From Tritrichomonas musculus (Eukaryota > Parabasalia > Tritrichomonadida > Tritrichomonadidae), in contig JAPFFF010000005.1 of NCBI GenBank assembly GCA_039105265.1, forward strand, positions 6,123,501 through 6,187,500: a stretch of 64,000 bases of DNA. The letters run 5' to 3'. The notes under the pieces were generated by a model. The model had not been told where the DNA came from. It made no database searches and saw nothing but the letters and a program-made list of their open reading frames with translations. A program made the translations under genes and the position numbers. The first letter of the stretch is position 1, and the number at the start of each line of letters is the position of its first letter. Of the stretch, positions 60,201 to 64,000 are shown piece by piece.

Positions 60201-61537
60201 TTAACCACTTTTTGTATAAACTGCTTGAAAAAGTTCGGTTGTTGAGAGACTAAGAAAAATCCAACCATTTCTTTTCTGACAAAAAATAACGGATTGCAAT
60301 TTGAATTGAAAAGTGTCAGTTGTGGATCATTTATGTATGAAAAAGTTGATATTTGGTCAAAGTCAAGTGACAAATTAATCATTTTTGAGGCTGATTTTGC
60401 ACATTTAAAAAAAATGTCAATTAATTCAAAAATAAAAATTTTTTTTGATGTGATAAAAGTGACTAATGAATTCAAAAAGTCATTTGAATATTGTTTTAAA
60501 AATGTAATTGAGTTAAATAAATGATCAAGGACTTGAATGACTTGATTATTTATTGGTTGTACCTCTGGAACTTTTTTCAATAATGAACGATCAAACGGTT
60601 CTTTGAAAAAGTCGAATTTAGGAGTGAAGTAGGATGAGGAAAGAACAGTTTGATCATTGATTATAATGGAATGGTTTTCTGATGAAGTATCAGTGGATGG
60701 AAGTGGTAATGGAGAGGAATTTTGCTGGAGACCGTTTATTATATGTTGAGGTAATTCTATAAAAGTCGATTTAAACTCGTTTGGAGTAGCTTTGTTTAAT
60801 AAATGCGAAAAGGTGATAACATAATCAACTTTTAAATCTAGAAAATTGGGTTGAAATAAATTTAAAAATTTGTCGATTAAATTTGATGAAAGTATGATAT
60901 TTTGACATTGAGATACTTGGCAAACAACTTGAAGTAAAGAAGGAATATTGGTTGATTTAACTTTATAAACATTTGACATTAATTGATAAAGTACTTCTAC
61001 TGTTTCTTCAGGATATTGATAATCAAATATATAAAAGTAGGTGATTGATTGAATAAATTCTGGAGTAATTGTATCAATTTTATGTTTGGCAATAATTTTG
61101 AAAGCAAAAAAAAAGGAAGAAAGAGCAATTTCAATATAACTTTGATCAATATGAAGAATTGCATCACAAATTAAATATTGAATTGGTTCACGAAAAAAAA
61201 TACGGTGTACAAATGTTAAAAATCCAACTAAGATTACGCATGACGCATATTTGCTGATTTCAGCATTGAGAGTTTGATTTATAATATTTACAAGAAGCTT
61301 TATTTCTTCATTATTTAATTTGAATTTTAGTTCAGTTATAGTAAAAAATTCTGTGATCGAGACTATGTCATCTTTTGCATCACGAAGAGTTTGAATTTGT
61401 CCAGGTTTAAATTTAGGTAGAATAAACTGTTTTAATTCATTTACTTCAGCAAAAATTAAATCAGTGTTAAAAGTTGTTGTGTTCACAAGCTCTAATATTG
61501 AAGCAATAGGTGTGGGGTCTAATACTAGAGATTTCAT
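54227..61537 (-). CDS. BEACH-domain protein with ConA-like, PH and WD40 domains (tandem paralogue)
   Basis: The protein is 2,436 residues from the first ATG at 61537; the frame extends 45 bases upstream without ATG. The layout is the same as the neighbour: helical N-terminal half, ConA-like domain at about 829-932 (GKFTFYFWIFFHN, then YWKWNLIAISSHKK), PH-like domain at about 1736-1820 (KYILRKSRFHRPTAIEMYTS), BEACH at about 1839-2105 (ISNFEYLMRLNILSGRSFND, LSQYPFLPWILKDY), and WD40-like repeats at about 2210-2436. A scaffold role in membrane traffic is expected by family. Shared order and head-to-tail position show it arose by tandem duplication. The BEACH region reaches 57% GC (34 of 60 bases at 55561-55620) against 25% near the start (61081-61140). 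AAAAAGT-type words are very frequent in it. Confidence 0.95.
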   Translation of the reverse strand: MKSLVLDPTPIASILELVNTTTFNTDLIFAEVNELKQFILPKFKPGQIQTLRDAKDDIVSITEFFTITELKFKLNNEEIKLLVNIINQTLNAEISKYASCVILVGFLTFVHRIFFREPIQYLICDAILHIDQSYIEIALSSFFFAFKIIAKHKIDTITPEFIQSITYFYIFDYQYPEETVEVLYQLMSNVYKVKSTNIPSLLQVVCQVSQCQNIILSSNLIDKFLNLFQPNFLDLKVDYVITFSHLLNKATPNEFKSTFIELPQHIINGLQQNSSPLPLPSTDTSSENHSIIINDQTVLSSSYFTPKFDFFKEPFDRSLLKKVPEVQPINNQVIQVLDHLFNSITFLKQYSNDFLNSLVTFITSKKIFIFELIDIFFKCAKSASKMINLSLDFDQISTFSYINDPQLTLFNSNCNPLFFVRKEMVGFFLVSQQPNFFKQFIQKVVKWPLFYAEILFYLSELKEDLKIFLTNNRNINFILDSISLYSKASQSSEEDDQNYLKEIRIGRSYLISFISEMIDEYGDLVMTKDKIIYPLLGQLFERNLRDYTLKILKKYFLISKNPTPILNGIATVINGIIAQELLNENDHYDQCIELLISLFEMLNEVSKLNENFNEIENVFKSVSSLQLRKKGNSIDFFYTYLDALYLHHMKYSVKPLIPFILKCIHIFYNEGEFDEKLYDSLVRFIQDDTIQSPEFLHIILNLFNHSPLFDKFMNLLNDLLKNKENRIICSNSGFDEYLIDLVTDDEDVKIQKNFLNAFKEIAKTKSSSSVVFKFISKLRPNDNSFLPNNEEILLEVLREMVLDYYFENTHMTYSCGKKYESSEKPQEFTKEKGKFTFYFWIFFHNKEKIEDEIEYTLINIEKTFSIVIQKGQLFLKTLENKYFIKGIETYWKWNLIAISSHKKYQKLSIHVNSQIPDQKLDFVNFDIDPSKVTIGDPRLHNNNDIEICNVSFMRHEKSIDVSKIYNEGPNRMIRAIRFHREKEEDKNERISKGNYNFVDYLLHSWEIDIILPLFALCDISYSNQSNFLNAFYYSMEIFVPSFLSLRNASSDIFLALSCILLTYSADKLTFSMYNRFFELFEFITDEELKDTLFVNVLSNDEIWSRNESEVEKIVVHWSKYLVDAFIKQFSFSYVLNYSYSYLNLPKEKFENCMKSIRSILIAISKDHFTKEDFDNLIIECIGTINESSFLALQALVYEINDKLKSMKLKLIDFIQLNRIIIHKNQSLICLMIETIIVLHKQKVINQITLFEHLTLIMQDLPATAIHIEFFERIIGHLKVGVVELVPICAWFCFKENDLQASQKFTSVFCSIKSFKNEGLLIWPLILAFKSEDEIKSSIIYHIADVMTDKWKEILILIDLIFTAIKNDPKDLQFCFMDHLMTQISQIQEKVNLTEFVDYYLFLILYQRTNFSICEEMTKLLSDTFNQKSDTDNQKNSFYAFPSVLNSNIIKISKDESYDLNFVLYFRNDSKDNHFIDDLRLIKLFESLSIVHNGRVEMTTKSILSVLNHQHPTFVQKNSIQNNPLFLKTLNQLNYSDVLSEYKKIFKELSKKMSDSIKYTIFGFSTFSIDYHPYGDFQSIVPQRRKKNRMIWARLWSSLSISKGPWDSKMVTEYRGPSRWKRDQTICFAMSPMKMKKNFHFITHGGKSPENKPKPKTALALFADSSTDLISPSSSVAFDLDQLLDENNDGNHESRDSKLIASNLSPDDPSNDEIRLNPKKANKLAYVANCKVVKLTGQYDSKFLLFKDKIVIQVFNRKSISIPLNKIKYILRKSRFHRPTAIEMYTSERLSFFVDFLSEESWNSVIDNMVKIKVKCKNFMPKLSFSSYFQSLGYTAKWKERKISNFEYLMRLNILSGRSFNDLSQYPFLPWILKDYGSTFLDLKKDDIYRPLNRPIGTIEESTLSRIIERYNDLLDGFDAETRPNMFPSGPISPLSICLFLTRMEPFTTLHIQFQGGKFDMPDRLVTSIEQLFASIVKGNAESWELSPEFFFQAEFLTNDNQFDLGTINNERIDDIELPKWSNSPFDFIYKHRKALESDFVSEHLNEWIDLNFGYLQKNPEVYNLYDDKLYEDVWSHYQFSNEKVRKIVETSLSLVGQIPSQIFKEPHVKRKASQIDYLSCQRKSKLHQIESPVNDTVSCVFFQNKNEILLLSISINYEVTTIAISIDNDKAKVVNKEDFSEILRKRGKKDEKIEIKKVGNRKFALVKEDSFLLYSTDKYTNYIFEIPYVSCISSSHDWTIFSCRESILNIYQKNKRIASTHQYRDVITCCSLSNKYQMIVTGTKDGGLIVSTLNGINVRVIEIGNSPKKVMITPGWGFIVAYTEPLNLNESPEIIVHSLNGTFIKRLKLDAQIDEWVGWKSKSGFDFIAFNQGKKISYLEVYFLEKIFVARVSRQLIGFTYSVENDSFVFVEKDGIIEKLYYPIDDLNIIDNNVNK

Positions 61538-62031
61538 ATCATTTGAATAAAGATAAAATTTATTCAGAATTTGATGAATCAAATTGAATACAATTCAATT
61601 TAATTATTTGTTCTTTTTTTGGCGATCTTTTTTAAGTTCTGTTTATTTATTTTATATTTAATTTCATCAAATACTAATAGCAAGAATAGCAAATTATATT
61701 GAAAAAGACAAAACTAAATATTATTAAAAATAAATATTCAAACCTATGTGAAAATTTACATTCGCAGAGACAAGCCTCAAGCTTTTTGGATTAAATTAGA
61801 TGCATATACCAATTAAAAATAAATATTTTTTTTTTAAGAATGATAAATGAATCTTTTCATTTATAAACAATTGTTGAACCATACAGCTCAAGATACTTGA
61901 TTAAAATAAACATCAGAGCCTTTCTTTTTGAACATAATTTTTTTATATATCAACAAGAAAAAATAAAATATAAAATAACGGGCAAAGCATTTTGAGAAGA
62001 ATTTAATCGTTAATTTAAATTTTCAATTTTG
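61538..62031. other. Divergent promoter region
   Basis: About 490 AT-rich bases between the second BEACH gene and a plus-strand coiled-coil gene. TTAATCGTTAATT (reverse complement contains TTAACGATTAA) lies 18-30 bases before the ATG at 62032 and resembles the Myb-type element. Nothing else is recognised. Confidence 0.45.
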
Positions 62032-64000
62032 ATGGCGCTGCCACCAAATCTCGTGATTTTTAACTCAAATAAAAAAATGGTGCAGCTTTCAAAGGTCGTT
62101 TCCAACTTAACATTTACGCTTGATACATGTATGTTTCAAATCACAACTTTTGAAGAAAGATTTTCTAAAGAATTTCAAGACATTTTTAATACTCATCAAT
62201 CAATTATTACTAAAATAAATGCGGAAGTTAAAAACCATAAGGATAAAATCGCCTCAGAAAATTTTAATATGTATTCTGAAAATCACCAAAAAATACAAGA
62301 GCAATATTACCAAGCTGTTGAAACTCTTACTTTTTCAGTTAATTCGGAACAAAGCAAGTGCATTGAAGAAATTGAAAAGATAAAAAAAGAGTTGTCTGAA
62401 ATAACAATCAAATTAAATTATTTAGAATCATCTCTTTCGGAGCCATTATCAGACATTTTTTCTAGTTCTACAAAGGAAACGATACCAGTTTTAAAGGCTA
62501 GATATCAAGAAGAGTTAAGATTACACGATGAAGAATCAGAAAAAAAGTTCAACGCTTTAAAGGAAGAAATGGCAAATAAAATCGAATCGTTTGATTCATC
62601 TTATGCTAAAGCAGTTGAAAATTTGAAAAAACAATTTTATATAACAACAAAAGATTCTGGAAAAATCAAAATTTTTGGGGAATTGAAATATAAACTCCAA
62701 GTCATCTATCAAGATATTTTAAGATTAAAAGAAACTTTATTAGGAATCCAGAAAGATCGAAATAATTTACTCTCAAACCAACAACAGGGATGCTCAATCA
62801 TCATTAACGAATATCAAAAAATATTTTCTCAAAATTCTAAGCAGATTTATGCTTTAAATTCTCAGTTTGAAAATATGATATCAAAAAATTCTGATGATTT
62901 AAAATCAATAAATGAAAAAATTCAATATTTGAAAGAAAAACATCTTCAAGAAATAACTGATTTGCAATCACTAATTGCGCGATTGCTACTAGATCATAAA
63001 GTTGAAATTGACAAAAAGAAATCTTTGCACCAATCAAGTGAGTCACTTTCAGATGAAGAAATCCAAAAATTGAAAGAAAACTATCAAAACGAATTCAATC
63101 AGGTCAAAGAAAAATTTGAAAGTCAATATCCATCATTAATTGAAGGAAACAAAACACTTCAAGCACAATTAAATGAATTATTAAATACTTTTCAAAATGA
63201 ATTTAATGATCGTTTAGCTAAGTTCAACGCAAAAAAGGACGAATATTCGAAAGAGGCTGCTAAATTAAAAGATGAGCAAGATGATGATTCACATCTTGAA
63301 TACGCTAAATTCGAATCAAAGATGACTATTCTAATGAAAAAGTTGGGTCAAAATAAATCGTTGATTACTGATACAAAATGCGCTGAAAATACCAAAAATG
63401 AGCTCTTGAAAGAATTAGATGATCTAAAAATTCAAATAGAAAAAGAAAAAAATGATTTTGATCTATCTTTTCAAGAAGAAAAAGAATCCCTTTCTAATCA
63501 AAATGACTCTTCAATCAAAGAATGCCAAGATGAAGAAGAAAAAAAACTTTTGGCATTTCAAGTCAAAATGAAAGGTCAAATTGATGAAAATATAAAGCAA
63601 TATGAGGAAAAGAAGAATGAATTAATCTTGTCCTTAAAAAATCAATATGAAAGTTCCCTTAAGCAAATACCAGAAAAGTTTAGAACAGATAATGTCATTT
63701 CGACAATGTTTCAAGAATATAATCAATTATATAAATCTCTTCAAAAAAACTTGGAAGATGAAATGAAAGAAGTTGTGTATAAATCTAATGAAAACCAATT
63801 ACAAGAGTCAATTTCAGAAAAAGAAGAACTTCTTTCTCGTATCGAAAATGAAAGATTACGCCTCTTATCAAAAATGGCTTCAAATGAAGAAGAGGAAAAT
63901 AAACGACATACTTTTATGCTTTCAATGCTTGTTCCAAGCCATAAAGAAGAAGAAATTGAAAATTATCGTCAAAAGTGTAAAAATAGGATGAACACCCTCA
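62032..64000 (+). CDS. Long coiled-coil protein (partial, C terminus outside window)
   Basis: The frame opens at the ATG at 62032 and is uninterrupted to the window edge (656 residues seen). After a short N terminus (MALPPNLVIFNSNKKMVQLS) almost the whole length is Lys/Glu/Gln/Asn-rich heptad helix, such as KLKENYQNEFNQVKEKFESQ, ELLKELDDLKIQIEKEKNDF and ELLSRIENERLRLLSKMASN. There is no motor, nucleotide-binding or membrane motif in the visible part. Such proteins in trichomonads are often cytoskeletal, Golgin-like or basal-body components, but the visible part does not decide. Confidence 0.85.
   Translation, partial: MALPPNLVIFNSNKKMVQLSKVVSNLTFTLDTCMFQITTFEERFSKEFQDIFNTHQSIITKINAEVKNHKDKIASENFNMYSENHQKIQEQYYQAVETLTFSVNSEQSKCIEEIEKIKKELSEITIKLNYLESSLSEPLSDIFSSSTKETIPVLKARYQEELRLHDEESEKKFNALKEEMANKIESFDSSYAKAVENLKKQFYITTKDSGKIKIFGELKYKLQVIYQDILRLKETLLGIQKDRNNLLSNQQQGCSIIINEYQKIFSQNSKQIYALNSQFENMISKNSDDLKSINEKIQYLKEKHLQEITDLQSLIARLLLDHKVEIDKKKSLHQSSESLSDEEIQKLKENYQNEFNQVKEKFESQYPSLIEGNKTLQAQLNELLNTFQNEFNDRLAKFNAKKDEYSKEAAKLKDEQDDDSHLEYAKFESKMTILMKKLGQNKSLITDTKCAENTKNELLKELDDLKIQIEKEKNDFDLSFQEEKESLSNQNDSSIKECQDEEEKKLLAFQVKMKGQIDENIKQYEEKKNELILSLKNQYESSLKQIPEKFRTDNVISTMFQEYNQLYKSLQKNLEDEMKEVVYKSNENQLQESISEKEELLSRIENERLRLLSKMASNEEEENKRHTFMLSMLVPSHKEEEIENYRQKCKNRMNTL

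Noticed and set aside
8497-61795. GCCTCAAGC-TTTT similarity between about 8502 and about 61775
   Set aside because: Only some 15 bases are shared; not enough to call a dispersed repeat.
1-64000. tRNA, rRNA, spliceosomal RNA, retroelement or Polinton sequences
   Set aside because: No B-box/T-arm pairing, rRNA core, reverse transcriptase, integrase, capsid or protein-primed polymerase motif was seen by eye. A covariance-model search would be decisive for RNAs.

Overview
The window looks like a piece of a nuclear chromosome from a parabasalid protist, most likely Tritrichomonas (T. foetus or a close relative). This is inferred from content, not from a database match. The DNA is very AT-rich. 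Every large gene is a single uninterrupted reading frame. The gene families are those expanded in trichomonads: tandem BEACH proteins, TKL and DYRK kinases, BTB plus F5/8C proteins, kinase-Sel1 proteins and long coiled coils. There is a hydrogenosomal-type [FeFe]-hydrogenase, although broken, and a class II fumarase that fits the succinate-forming metabolism of Tritrichomonas.

Layout. 1-3173 (minus, runs off the left edge): Sel1-repeat protein with a dead kinase domain. 3826-6435: polytopic membrane protein with a lipase-like C terminus lacking the nucleophile serine. 6651-7967 (minus): BTB/F5-8C protein. 9023-11143: one-TM protein with a Cys/His cluster and a permuted papain-fold (LRAT/NlpC-like) C terminus. 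12483-14612: coiled coil with a disordered acidic tail. 15151-16659 (minus): DYRK-type kinase. 18137-20863: TKL kinase. 20947-22363 (minus): [FeFe]-hydrogenase pseudogene. 23238-24311: small coiled-coil protein. 26600-28267: P-loop NTPase with a ubiquitin-like N terminus. 28449-29852 (minus): fumarase.

30792-40678 is the most striking object: a 9.9-kb DNA transposon of the Mutator (MULE) superfamily built like a foldback element. Each end is an identical 328-bp unique terminal inverted repeat followed by about 25 head-to-tail copies of a 135-bp unit. The two arms (3.86 and 3.71 kb) point at each other across a 2.3-kb centre. The centre holds an intact-looking transposase with the DDE triad, the C..H signature and a SWIM zinc finger. 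The element sits in a poly(A) tract.

The right part (43022-61537, minus) is a tandem pair of giant BEACH-WD40 genes separated by the remains of an ankyrin-like gene. A coiled-coil gene starts at 62032 and runs off the right edge.

Signals that cut across genes: a short motif, AAAAAGT (often TCAAAAAGTT), is unusually common inside the BEACH genes on both strands. It also sits just upstream of several start codons and is clustered in the transposon ends. AACGAT-type sites, like known trichomonad Myb elements, lie close to several starts. The BEACH genes change from about 20-25% GC at the N-terminal end to nearly 60% GC around the PH-BEACH region. No tRNA, rRNA, CRISPR array, retroelement or Polinton was seen.
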